A stretch of DNA of 64,000 nt from Acanthopleura granulata (taxonomy: Eukaryota > Mollusca > Polyplacophora > Chitonida > Chitonidae), in NCBI GenBank assembly GCA_016165875.1, contig JABBOT010000002.1, forward strand, positions 1,265,540 to 1,329,539, written 5' to 3'. The notes beneath the pieces are model-generated. The model ran no database searches. It saw nothing but the letters and a program-made list of their open reading frames with translations, and was not told the origin of the DNA. A program made the position numbers and the translations under genes. Positions 12,001-26,295 of the stretch are shown here, one piece after another (position 1 is the first letter of the stretch; every line of letters begins with the position of its first letter).

Positions 12001-15000
12001 ATCATTATTGTGGAGGAAACCGAGAAGGGTCCAGGGGAAACCCACAGCCATGTGCAGGCTGCTGGCGCATGTGAACAGGTATGTAAAACGAAATTCAAGA
12101 AAATCAATAAAAATCCTCATCAAACTTCTCCAATCTATGATATTTACCTTGCACCTTTCTGACGCCTTGTTTTCAATTCCATAAATCTCCTGTAGCAAGT
12201 AACACAGGCCATCCACAAACTGCTTCTGTTTAAGGGGTTTAATCACATATCCATCTGCTGTCTTTTCTACCACAGCAAAGGTGATGTGAGAATGACCCAC
12301 GTTTTCTGAAAATATACATGTAAAATATACACAATTAACTGGTCACTAACCGGTCTTTCGGTGCTAATTTATTGCCATCGTTATTAACCCTCTCAGGCCG
12401 TATTCCCGGTATAGCGGGAATGTCAGACTTGACGCTATGCCGTATTCCCGGTATAACGGGAATCGGGAATCCCCTTTTTAAAACCAGGTCAGACTGTAAA
12501 TATATCAGCCAATCAGAATGAAGACTGGTCAACACTGCAGAATGACACAGTCTCCAAATGGCGGCGCGAAAATAACGTAATTTTAGCTGTATTTTGATGC
12601 CGATTTTGACTGATTTCTGACCATGAAGCGTACCTCGCCGCAGCCTAGTACATCTGGTGGACAACAACAGAAGCGTAGGCTATTCACAACTGATGAAGTA
12701 CTGTTAAATTTAGATGATTCTGACAATGACGAGCTGGAATTAGATCAAACGTATCCAGAAGACGATTTAGATTCGGTGGACGATGATGAAAGTTTTCAAA
12801 CAGGTAGTGATTTGGATATTTCTCAAACGGAAAGTGATAGCGATGTACCGGAAGCAAGGGGGCGTGGTGCTCGAGCAACTGACGTAACTGGCCGTGGAGA
12901 TGCAGTGGATTTTGATGCAGGTTGGAGTGACATATTTTCGAAACCAGATGTTGATTTACAATTTGACTGTACTGGCACAGGCCCTCAAAATATTCCTGAT
13001 CTCATAACAGCTGACAGTTCTAATATTGACTTTGTGTGTTTATTCTTTGATGATGAATTTTGGGAGCACTTGTGTACCATGACCAATTTACGTGCTTCTC
13101 AAACTTATGAACAAAAACCAAATTCTTATTATGCTAAGAACTTTACCCCAGTTTCATCAGCTGAAATGAAAGCTTTCGTTGGACTAAGACTGTACATGGA
13201 ATATTTGGTTATCAAACCAAGCTACAGAGATTACTGGAAAAGTGAGGGAAAAGACTTTGTTATGTTTACACCAGGTTTCCGTCAAGTTATGACACGGGAC
13301 CGATTTCTTGCGATATGGACATTTCTACATGTGGTTGATGAACAGGACACATCCATTGATAAGACGGACAAAATATACAAAGTGCGTCCAATGTTAAATG
13401 ATTTGTTACAGAAATTTAGAGTTTATTATAAACCAAACCAGCATCTCAGCCTTGATGAGGGTATGATTCCCACCAAAAACAGATTAGCCATCAAACAGTA
13501 CATCAAAGATAAACCAACAAAATGGGGCATAAAGTCTTTCATGTTATGTGATGGTGAAACTGGATATGTGCTCAATGCTGAAATATACACTGGCAAAACA
13601 GACATTGTGGAGCAAAAGTTGGGTGTCGTAGGTAATACTGTCGTCCGCCTTATTACATCATGTCACCTGGATGGTAAATCACATGTGCTAGTTATGGACA
13701 GGTACTACAATTCTGTCATTTTGGCAGATCACTTACTAAATGAACTAAAAACTGGTGCAGTGGGTACAGTAATGACAAATCGAAAATACTATCCAAAGGA
13801 TCTGAAAGTGAAAAAACTAGCAAAACGTGGAGATTTTCGCTTTCGTTGTCGAAACAGTGTCACCTGCATGGTGTGGCAGGACAGGAAGCCAATCCATTTC
13901 ATATCAAATTACCATAATCCTGAAGATGTAGTGACAGCAAACAGGCGAAACAAGGATGGGTCTGTATCAGAAATTCCAATGCCACTACTTATCCATGATT
14001 ATAATGCATTCATGGGAGGATGCGACAGAAATGATCAACTGACGCGGCTGCATAAAAGCAGAAAACACTACAGATGGCCACGCCGCCTCTTTATCAAGTT
14101 TTTTATGTGGGGTTGCTACAATGCTTACATCTTGTCAACTGCCTATAACCAAACAAACAGCATGTATTTCACGAGATTCTTAGAGGCAATTTGTCTATCA
14201 CTTATTGGTGAATATCGCACATCAGCCCCACTCCGCGCGAGAAAGGAGCCTTGTGAACAGCGTCTTCTAACAGGCCCACATCACCCTGCCATTCCGCATG
14301 ACACATCAGGAAACCATGTTTGTGTTGTCTGTAGTGAAAAACATCTCAGATACAAAAGAAACAATCCAGGTGTTGCTTACAAAGACATTCCTTACAAACT
14401 TGTGAAGACCACAATTTGGTGTTCTTTGTGTAAGAAATATCTCTGTGTGAAAAGAGGGTCAAACTGCGGGGTAGACTGGCACACTAAAGTGCAATATTGG
14501 TATTAAACTGAAGAATGGACAGTCCTGGGTAAGATACTGAAGTTTGTTTTGTTTATGTTCAGTAGTTTGCAGTAGATTTCGTTTTATGTTTGACATGTAG
14601 GTTTTACAGGGTATTGGCTGTGGAGCTCAGGTATAGGGGTTAGTTATCTCCCCTCGCCCAGGGCTGTGAGGGTTAAAATCAAAGTTCACGTTGACAAAAC
14701 GTGAACATACGAATGATTGTTGTGCTCTCAAAATACCGTAAATAACCTAAAATTTCATCCATGTCAAAGTTGCCCATTTTTCCTGATTCTTAGAAGACTG
14801 TTGATTGTAGAAAGGTGAGTTGAAAAATAGTGGAAAGTGGAAAAATGTAAAGTAAGTAAAGTAATAAAAGTAAAAGTAATTCGAAAGTAAAAATATTTTA
14901 AGGCATTTATTTGCCTCTATAAATGCACATTTTTGAGCGAAATTTTAGGTAATTTACAGCAAGTGTCTCAGTTTGGCATTTGTATGTGTAGTACCCATAT

Positions 15001-18000
15001 GCCTCAATCTTCTAGCATATGAAAGAGCAACTTCCATTGAGATAATGCACCTGTACCTTTGGTGATGGAGAGGACACTACATAGGTTTGGTTGGCCAATT
15101 TCAGGTCTTCGCAAAATGTATAATTTTATACTTGCTTGAATAAACATCTTGCAAGTATGTAAAAAAGATGAAGAATGATAACTTTTCAGACGCAATGGCA
15201 ATTTGGTCCGTAGCTGACTTGACTACTGGTCTCTTGCACTGCTTTGGGGGCCTTCGTGGCTCAGTCGTTTAGCGCAATAAAATAAATAAATAAAATATAT
15301 CTTGCACTGCTTCAGTAATATGTTACCAGTTTGGCCACAAAAAGTTATTGTAAACGCAGGAATGAACAGCTTGGACCCACATTACTTTCAGCGTGAAAAG
15401 TTCCCCACTGCTTGTGACTTGTTTCATTTATATGATAATGGATGGCTCATTTCACATGTAAAATTAAGGATATTTTTCACTGTATGCACTCAAGTGTTTC
15501 TTTTACCTTCCTCTTCAACCACACACTGAATCACAACGGGGATCACATCTTTATCCACATTGTACTGCCACTACAAGACAAAAGAAACCGACAAATATAA
15601 GTCACAATACACCAAATCAATGTGCCTGTATTAGACACATTTTTCAAAAAAAAAAAAACAGTTTTCTAAAATTACCTAGGGAATAACTAATCTCAGCATC
15701 ATTTACATAAACGATAACTTTTGGTCAGTTTTTTCATAATGTTTGAAAATCCATTTATTTTTTATATAATTCACGGCATGAAAATTAAAATTCAAGTCAT
15801 TCGAATAATAAGCCAGCTAGCTATTTTGAGAGGTACATCACAACCCATGAGAACACTGTCATACATGTATATCAGATAGTAAGGAGAAAAGGGCGACTTC
15901 ATGGTTCAGTTCGTTAGCAAGCTAGCACAGCGCAATGACCCAGATGCCTCCCACCAATGCGGTTGCTGTGAGTTCAAGTCCAGCGCATGCTGGCTTCCTC
16001 TTCGGTCGTATGTGGGAAGGTCTGTCAGCAACCTACGGATGGTTATGGGTTTTCCCCAGGCTCTGCTCGGTTTCTTCCCACCATAATGCTGGCCGCCGTC
16101 GTATAAGTGAAATATTCTTGAGTACGGCGTAAAACACCAATCTAACAAATACATAAGAAAAAAAGCACGTCATTTATCTTTATGCTACAACGTGATACAT
16201 CATAGACTTCAGCGAGTACCCAGGATTCAGTTCAGTCCTGATTCTTCACATGTATTAAAGTGACATTGTCACCTTGAGGCATGCATCCTTTGTAAACTCT
16301 AAGATGTTACTAAGACTTACATAAATGCACAACATTGGCCGAATTGTTCCTGACTATAAAAGGGCACAGTGATACATTAAACATAGCCATGTGAATTTCT
16401 TATCCCCTAGTGAAGAAACTGAAAACAATCTCAGGCATGTGCACAGGTAACAGCCATCTAGCTCATTGCCTGAACTGTTCAGAAAAGGCCATTACACTCA
16501 CATCCTCTTCAGGAAATCTTTGAGGCACCACAATGTGGGTGCTCTGGTTAAACACTTGGTTTGCTCCTCTCTTGTAATGGAATGTCTCTGAGTTCATGCT
16601 TGCATCTCGTGGATGATACCTTTTAAGGATGAAAATAAAAACATCACATCCTTCATTTTAATGCCTATACTTGAAACTATAATACTGATAGTTTTAATTA
16701 CATAAGAACAGCTTAGAACGCAAACTTGAATAATATATGAGCATTACACAGCCACGGTAGAAACAGTGACATAGCTGACAACTAATATTTATAATGTGAA
16801 ATGTAATCACCAGTTTACATCAGCACTACATTTGAATGATAAATACTACAGATTCTGTTCATAACAAAGAATGTGAAACAATCTGAAAATCACATTAACA
16901 TAAAGTAACAACTCAGTACTCACATGATTTGGCCCCCAGCTATTTCTTCTGTGGCAAAGTAGTATATAGTTATAGCACATTTGGCATCAGCATCAAATGT
17001 GAACTCCACATTGTATTTGTGAACTACATCCTCCTCTACTGGCTCTTCTGTCTGTTTTCCTTCCTCCCCCTCTGTGCTCACTTTTCTATCAGCTTTGTCT
17101 GGCTTCTCTGCTTTGTCGTCACCTTTCTTCTGTGGTTCAATGACCCTACAAAAAGAAAAAAACATGGGTATCACAGTTAAACATTAAAATATAGGTGATT
17201 TACACAATCAATGTTTTTCTTACACTTTAATTCATATGAATAAGTAGGATTGAGTTTTTTTTCATACCTACTACTTACAAATCTTTTGTTACATGGATGA
17301 AAATTTGGATGTATACTACATTCCACAATACTGACATCTACTCAAAATGCAAAAAATCACATTTTTCAGTAAAACATTTCAATTTAACTCTTATCTAATA
17401 ACCACTGGGTATATTCAGGCACCAAGGAAAGTCAGTTCCAAGTTGTTCAAAAACCGAACGTTCGCTGATGTTCCAAAACAACGTGTCCAAGCCCTACAGT
17501 AAGACTGCAGAAAAAGAAAATTGTTTTTTGGAGTGCTTTGTAGGCAACTGGTTGTGAACACCAAGTTGACATTTATAACCAATCAATTACTTACTTCACA
17601 AACTTCAGTGAGTCCTTCCTGATGTTGACCAAGCTCTTCAATGTCTTTGTAGGCTCATTGCCTGCTGGGGAAGGGTAAGGGAACTGCAATAGAGGAGTAT
17701 TTAACATCGTTAATCTTATATTATAAAGGTACCTAATCAAAATCAGTGGTATTATTTAACATGTGTACCTTAAGTTGATGGCAAACTGGTTTCAAACGAA
17801 TGAAAGTAGCCATACATGTAGCTTGCTGTAGTGCATCATATTTCACTGCGGCAATGATATGGTGTATTTATTTACTCGACTGGCCTTTTACACCCTATAC
17901 AAGAATATTTCATGACCACCAGCACTATGCACGGCAATAATACCAGAACCATTTTCTTATAATTCATTGTAGAATAAATTACAAATACCTTGTTGTACTG

Positions 18001-19962
18001 ATGACTGACCAGTATGTCGGCTGATACCTATCGCACACACACACAAGAAAGTCACCAGCATCGTACAAAGTCAGGACATATCGGTATACGTATTAAAGCA
18101 TACATATGCTACACAGCAGCATCTCCCCAATGACAGATTATACAGACAAACTTTTGACGAAAATTTCACTGCACGCTATACAAAACTAACCATTTCTCGA
18201 ATTACAACCCATTTTGAAATGATTTCAGTCAACTTACTGGAATAGGCCTGTTCCCCAGGAAGTTGAGGTCTTGATTTACTCCAAAGAGATAGGCCTCTGG
18301 CTGGGTCATGTCAAACCTTTCCCCTCCCATGATGAAGTGGCTGCCAAAATAGCTCCCTAAAATTTGAAAAGTAGATTTCCAAATGACATGCAGTATTCTG
18401 CCAGTGTAAAAATTATTTAAAAACAACCCACGATTCAGAATTTTTGCTTTTTCAGTTGTTTTCCTTTCTTTTTTTCCTATTATTATACTATTTATACAAA
18501 ATGTTCAGCAACAATTAGACTTCTGGATGTGTTCACTAAGGGATACAAAAAATGAAGTCAAATTTACAATTAACCTAAAAAAATCCATCACCTTTCATCA
18601 AAATATATTTCCAAAAGTGGAAGATTATTTACAGTGAGATAAAGCTTATCCCCAGATATAACACCTGCAATTGCTTCACAAATACATCAATCCTTTTCTT
18701 GTAAAAAAATACTGAATAATTCAGAAGATATCTAAATTTCAAAGATAACACATTTACATGTATCCCAATTAATATGCCATAGGATGACAGGGAGACCACC
18801 GTATATCAATAACCTGGGACAAACAGAACTTAACACAGCTGACAAATATCACTACTTTTAAGCCTATAGCAATTTATTTCTAGCCAACCTATTGTCATTA
18901 AGAGTTGTAGCAATACATTTGGCTGACATGAGACTCTGTTATCAGAGAAGCGAGACAAGAAAGAGGAGCCCTGCAAACAGGGTTAAACTGACGCGAAATA
19001 TTCACAATCAGAAATGCAAAACCATTCAAGAAAAGTGTGAGTCTGACAGTGGGATTTCACTTGCAGTAAGTAACTGAATGCAATGTACAACTATTAGTGA
19101 TAGTTGCAGGGGTTTTTCTAGCCACTTTCTCGTAGTGGTAACTATGAGGAATATTGGAAAATTTTTAGACAAATTTTGTACTGAGTTTTGATAAAATAAA
19201 TGAGTTTTAGATACATTTTACAACCATTTATGATGAAAAATAATGAATTTTCTGATTTGTTCAAATTGAGCTTCAATAAAGAAATTGGCTCGACAAAATC
19301 CCTCAGTTGTGGATGCAGATGTAGCTTTTGCAGGGAGGAATCACGTAATGCTATGCTTCTTCAGTGACTACAGAGCATAAGAAACTGTTTTTTGCATTGT
19401 AACTCTCATTGATGTGCCATTCGACCCAGGGTTACATATTTCCAAATATAGGACTCTGAGTGACTGTGTGGAATGGCATATACCATCTATTTCTTTAATT
19501 CATCGATGGAGAAGGGTGAAAAACGTGGACATCACATATTTACAAGCAAAGAAATCAACCAATAAACACAACGAACTAGCAAGGAAACCAAATGCTGCTG
19601 TGACACAAATTGTGGTTAATATTAGATATTGTTCATCTACATAACGGCTTGCTATATTGGAGTGGAATAACGGCACAAGGTCATTATGTCAAGTCGTTAT
19701 ACATGCACAATATCTACGTAGCATAGTGTTTGCTTTACTCTAGGTACTGTTCTCCACAGGTGATCTGATGACAGCTGACATATTGTTTTGTTTTCCCAAA
19801 ATGTTGTTGTTGTTGTGGGTCAACCTTGTAGAAGTGACTTTCTCACTACTAACGATCATATACACGATACACACCTTGTTTCGGCGGATATCTGTAAGCA
19901 TTATTTGTTCTTATTTCGACGACATCGTTTCCAGAGTTCCCTCGGCTTACGAGTCCGCCCAT
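6301..19962 (-). CDS. MGRN1: Mahogunin-type RING E3 ubiquitin ligase (MGRN1/RNF157), 14 exons, complete
   Basis: E3 ubiquitin-protein ligase of the mahogunin family. Coding exons in transcript order: 19875-19962, 18238-18356, 17595-17683, 16924-17145, 16502-16619, 15507-15570, 12148-12305, 11473-11703, 10623-10755, 10003-10069, 8843-9034, 8043-8184, 6935-7097, 6301-6551. Every junction is GT-AG and the phases join without a break: 2037 nt, 678 residues plus stop. Family blocks seen in order: MGxxxS start, SHFIMGGERFD, DLNFLGNRP, SLVNIRKDSL, VEFTFDADAKCAITIY, FHYKRG, KPLKQKQFVD, YLLQEIYGIENK, the C3HC4 RING (exon 8), VPPGYEAVSLIEALNG (exon 9), then an acidic Ser/Thr-rich tail. In the family the N-terminal half binds substrates and membranes and the RING recruits E2. 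The length is close to vertebrate RNF157 (about 680) and longer than MGRN1 (about 550); an invertebrate single-copy gene would be pro-orthologous to both. The exon 14 acceptor could instead lie 11 nt downstream of the one chosen only if the frame changed, whereas one 9 nt downstream keeps frame. Confidence 0.95.
7639..7904 (+). mobile_element. SINE family A, near full length
   Basis: tRNA-derived head (gggcctccatggccaatcagg) with a B-box-like gagttcaagtcc, body (ggtcctccagcaacctgcgg), and tail gtataagtgaaatattcttaaatacagcgtaaaacatcaatcaaataaataaat in shortened form. Diverged by many C-to-T and A changes. Lies in MGRN1 intron 12, antisense. Confidence 0.88.
9004..9811 (-). repeat. Array of about 12 diverged 63-71 bp units, each a copy of the exon 11 acceptor and exon start
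   Basis: Units begin (plus strand, at the gatcc-like anchor) near 9004, 9075, 9139, 9208, 9273, 9336, 9406, 9470, 9539, 9608, 9677 and 9741. Read on the gene's strand, most contain a pyrimidine-rich TCACTTTCACTTTAG or TTTCTGTTTGGC-type tract followed by AAGGCAGTCTGAGGAG and CAAAGGATCC, matching the real exon 11 start (TTTAG|GAGGCAATCTGAGGAG..CAAGGATC). Unit 1 is the functional exon edge; the other 11 lie in intron 10. Two length classes (about 64 and 69 bp) alternate irregularly. Confidence 0.88.
11219..11325 (-). mobile_element. SINE family A fragment (3' part)
   Basis: Tail TATTTATTTATTT on the plus strand followed by a degraded gactgggagcttaacacc and atttcacttaaataat, corresponding to the SINE 3' end; the head is missing. 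Strongly diverged. In MGRN1 intron 8. Confidence 0.6.
11379..11480 (-). repeat. 42-bp tandem repeat carrying the exon 8 splice donor, about 2.5 copies
   Basis: On the plus strand the string tcttactcaccagtact begins at 11379, 11421 and 11463, an exact 42-bp spacing. On the gene's strand each copy contains GTACTG|GTGAGTAAG, so three identical strong donors lie at 11472, 11430 and 11388. The repeat length is 14 codons, and the reading frame stays open through all copies (VSKTLYHLSIQQVL, then VSKTLYHLSIQKVL). Confidence 0.93.
11473..11703 (-). CDS. MGRN1: MGRN1 exon 8: RING finger
   Basis: Encodes residues 287-363. It opens with an acidic run (LDPDDEMEDTGSE), followed by a RING of the XIAP-like spacing: Cys300-x2-Cys303, Cys315-x-His317, Cys321-x2-Cys324, Cys335-x2-Cys338, then the strongly conserved FRALLQIRAMRKK. 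All eight metal ligands are present, so an active ligase is expected. The exon ends CTG|GTGAGT within a triplicated 42-bp unit (separate entry), so its 3' boundary may be variable. Confidence 0.93.
11934..12075 (-). mobile_element. SINE family A fragment (3' half)
   Basis: Contains gtgttttacgccttactc, aagaatatttcacctatacg, and aaacccacagccatgtgcagg, collinear with the SINE 3' half read backwards. The head is absent. In MGRN1 intron 7, same orientation as the gene. Confidence 0.85.
12388..14672 (+). mobile_element. Complete piggyBac-superfamily DNA transposon (2285 bp)
   Basis: The element is bounded by TTAA at 12384-12387 and 14673-14676, the target duplicated by piggyBac elements. The left end starts CCCTCTCAGGCC; the right end, reverse complemented, starts CCCTCACAGCCC, an imperfect terminal inverted repeat. 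Subterminal left repeats at 12398-12421 and 12440-12463 each form a small palindrome (ATTCCCG..CGGGAAT). The element sits in MGRN1 intron 6, opposite to the host gene, and holds one intact transposase. Undamaged ends and ORF suggest a recent insertion. Confidence 0.95.
12623..14506 (+). CDS. piggyBac-type transposase (PGBD4-like), intact
   Basis: A 627-residue cut-and-paste transposase (DDE_Tnp_1_7 family). Residues 1-110 are an acidic, disordered N-terminus (many Asp/Glu/Ser). The catalytic core spans about 130-500, with the three expected acidic residues in family context: Asp278 in SLDEGMIPTK, Asp359 in HVLVMDRYYNS, and Asp468 in NAFMGGCDRNDQ. Residues 565-625 form the C-terminal cysteine-rich zinc domain (CVVC, CSLCKKYLC, C..DWH) that binds element ends. 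No stop or frameshift interrupts it. The ATG lies 235 bp inside the left end, a normal leader for this family. It may therefore be active; I cannot judge expression. Confidence 0.96.
   Translation: MKRTSPQPSTSGGQQQKRRLFTTDEVLLNLDDSDNDELELDQTYPEDDLDSVDDDESFQTGSDLDISQTESDSDVPEARGRGARATDVTGRGDAVDFDAGWSDIFSKPDVDLQFDCTGTGPQNIPDLITADSSNIDFVCLFFDDEFWEHLCTMTNLRASQTYEQKPNSYYAKNFTPVSSAEMKAFVGLRLYMEYLVIKPSYRDYWKSEGKDFVMFTPGFRQVMTRDRFLAIWTFLHVVDEQDTSIDKTDKIYKVRPMLNDLLQKFRVYYKPNQHLSLDEGMIPTKNRLAIKQYIKDKPTKWGIKSFMLCDGETGYVLNAEIYTGKTDIVEQKLGVVGNTVVRLITSCHLDGKSHVLVMDRYYNSVILADHLLNELKTGAVGTVMTNRKYYPKDLKVKKLAKRGDFRFRCRNSVTCMVWQDRKPIHFISNYHNPEDVVTANRRNKDGSVSEIPMPLLIHDYNAFMGGCDRNDQLTRLHKSRKHYRWPRRLFIKFFMWGCYNAYILSTAYNQTNSMYFTRFLEAICLSLIGEYRTSAPLRARKEPCEQRLLTGPHHPAIPHDTSGNHVCVVCSEKHLRYKRNNPGVAYKDIPYKLVKTTIWCSLCKKYLCVKRGSNCGVDWHTKVQYWY
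15245..15299 (+). mobile_element. Internally deleted 55-bp micro-SINE with perfect 13-bp target duplication
   Basis: Only the SINE head (tgggggccttcgtggctcag through tttagcgc) and the tail (aataaaataaataaataaaa) are present. It is flanked by identical copies of tcttgcactgctt at 15232-15244 and 15300-15312. In MGRN1 intron 6, antisense. Confidence 0.85.
15888..16155 (+). mobile_element. SINE family A, full length
   Basis: Head gggcgacttcatggttcag, A-box-like gttagcaagctagcacagcg, B-box-like gtgagttcaagtcc, body with tgggaaggtctgtcagcaac and gtttcttcccaccataatgc, tail gtataagtgaaatattcttg and ggcgtaaaacaccaat. Possible target duplication taaggagaaaag / taagaaaaaaag. In MGRN1 intron 5. Confidence 0.92.
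17866..17935 (-). mobile_element. SINE family A fragment (3' end)
   Basis: Plus strand: tatttatttactcgactggc, cttttacaccctatacaag, aatatttcatgaccaccagc, matching the terminal 70 bp of family A in reverse. In MGRN1 intron 2. Confidence 0.7.
19875..19962 (-). CDS. MGRN1: MGRN1 coding exon 1 with N-myristoylation signal
   Basis: This short exon has no entry among long ORFs; I found it by searching the minus strand upstream of exon 2 for the family's conserved N-terminus. It encodes MGGLVSRG..., then an acidic/polar stretch and NNAYRYPPKQ, and ends in a split glycine codon (G|GG) that exon 2 completes before SYFGSHF. The sequence Met-Gly-X-X-X-Ser at the start fits an N-myristoylation signal, as known for vertebrate MGRN1 and RNF157. 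The donor is CAAG|GTGTG. The start is supported by homology and by the lack of an upstream in-frame methionine close by. Confidence 0.92.
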
Positions 19963-24260
<4,298 letters not shown>

Positions 24261-26295
24261 GTAACCGGGACATGGTACCATGAGACAATCTACAAACTGT
24301 CCGTGAGGAAGATTTCTTTTGTGCTTGATTTCTGTGGGAAATGTTTGTCTTGGCCTGGAACATGGGTTTTTTTGACAAAGAATCCTTGTCAAAGAATCCT
24401 GTTTCCAGTGGGAGCCATGAGGCATGCAGGAACTAAGCCTAGTGTGATGCACCGCAGGATTTATGCTTCACAAAGATGGCTTCAATGCTGGACCGTGGAG
24501 AGTGTGTGTGAGCTGACAAGAAAACTTTACCGGTGTGGAGAGTGGCAACATTGCTCTCATTTCCCTCTTTGTGTTATTCAATCTACCTACCTTGGGGACT
24601 TTTCTGATGGATTGTTTAGACCTATGAACCATCACTGCACCTTAATAGCATGAGTGAAACAAAGATGTGTGTCAAATAGGAAGTTAACAGATACCAGAAA
24701 ACAGGAATATAATCCAGAGGCCTTGACTGTGGCGCATATAGCTGAGAAAGATTTTAGATGGTGTGTTTTGGAGAGGAGCTTTTTATATTTCTATGGCTGT
24801 TGGCCCGTGATATTGTTTGACTTGCTAACTTTGAGGTGGAGTTTTTAGTCACTGGAAACTTGTGAAGTCAGGAGAGAAACTGGACTTGCCATGGCCCACA
24901 TGTTGGAGCTTTTCATTTTCGTGGGATTATGATATATATATATATATTAGTATATATGTTTTGTTTTTGTTAAGATTTTCACTCTTTGAATCAAGTACTG
25001 CCATGGGACATTACTAATATCTGTGACTGCGTGCCTGTGTGTGTATATGTGTGTGTGTGTGACATAGCAGAAGCTAATAGTAGTTAGTGATCTTACTCAA
25101 GGTCATCTTTTTCTCTTTACCCTACCCAGGTGTAGTTGTTTTCTCAGTGACTTTGGTGTACTGTATGACCACAGTACACTGCATGTGTGTCTCAGGAGGA
25201 CTTCTATATAATGTATACAAAAACTATAGACGATTTACTTCGTGCATGTGTCAAGGAACGATTGTTTTCCACTGGAATCTTTCCCCGCTCCGGAACGACC
25301 TTGGGGTGTTTCTCAAGTGCAGAGGCACTGACCATTAATGGAAAGGCGGGATTAATCTTTCAAATCCAGAAGGATGACATTTCCATGTAAGGATTACCTG
25401 GGCTGATAATCAGACCATCACTCAGTCACTCATAATTCAATTTCACGTGTGTTCAGTGTTCGTGATATCCATCACTCCCAAACATTATTAACAACACCTC
25501 AGAGATGGCATGATTCATGGTTCAATAATAATAAGAGTATGTCTTTTACTATGTGCTGAAAATGTGCTTCATGTAAATGCGAGTGATAGCGTGATATAGG
25601 TGTGTGTCGACATGTATATGGTCATAATCTAGATATGCTGATGTCGGAAGTTCAACCTCTGGCGATTTAATATGAGAATAGTTGATTGCTGTTTTGTCCT
25701 AGTTGCTGGTGAAAAGAGTTTATTATGAAATTGGGTGTGATGGTTATTGAGGTTAAGTTGAGCAAGAAAATATCTTGTCAGTTTAGATGTTGTCAGTAAT
25801 GATACTTTTCGCGCACCACATTGATCTTTATGAATATGGATATATAAACTGTACATGTATATTATGATCTTGAAAGAATTCATTATCTCGATTAGTAACC
25901 ATCAATGCAACAGTTGTGCACTCTGTACTCCATTGAAAATGTACTTGTATGTGTAACCAGCATTTCAGTGAAGGCCTATCATATATTTCTGGCTCTTCAA
26001 AAATCATGAAGTCTTAATTTGTCATATTGTTTGATTTCACAGTAACATGTCCCTCTACGTTCTACTCCTCAAGTCTCCATATGGCAAAGGTTATAGTTCG
26101 CTGTAAAAAACACAAGAAAACCAAATGTGACAACCAGGCTTGATACCATCATTTTATCAGTTGAGACAACCCCCACTTCCACACTCATTTGATCCCTCCC
26201 ACCAACTGCCCTCTTTTGTACAGACTGTTTTAGGCCATGTCCACATTTAGTCTCTTGTATCACGGATTATGTGTGGCCTTTGTGGGTCAATTAAA
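24261..26295 (+). other. Presumed UBALD 3' UTR
   Basis: About 2 kb of T-rich sequence after the UBALD stop with no recognisable coding exon. It contains TA and GT microsatellites (24931-24948, 25038-25062). No AATAAA occurs here; an ATTAAA at 26290-26295 is a possible poly(A) signal. The extent is inferred only from composition and the lack of anything else. Confidence 0.35.

Noticed and set aside
25187..25390. A 67-codon open frame downstream of UBALD
   Set aside because: Lies in the presumed UBALD 3' UTR, no similarity recognised and no splice context.
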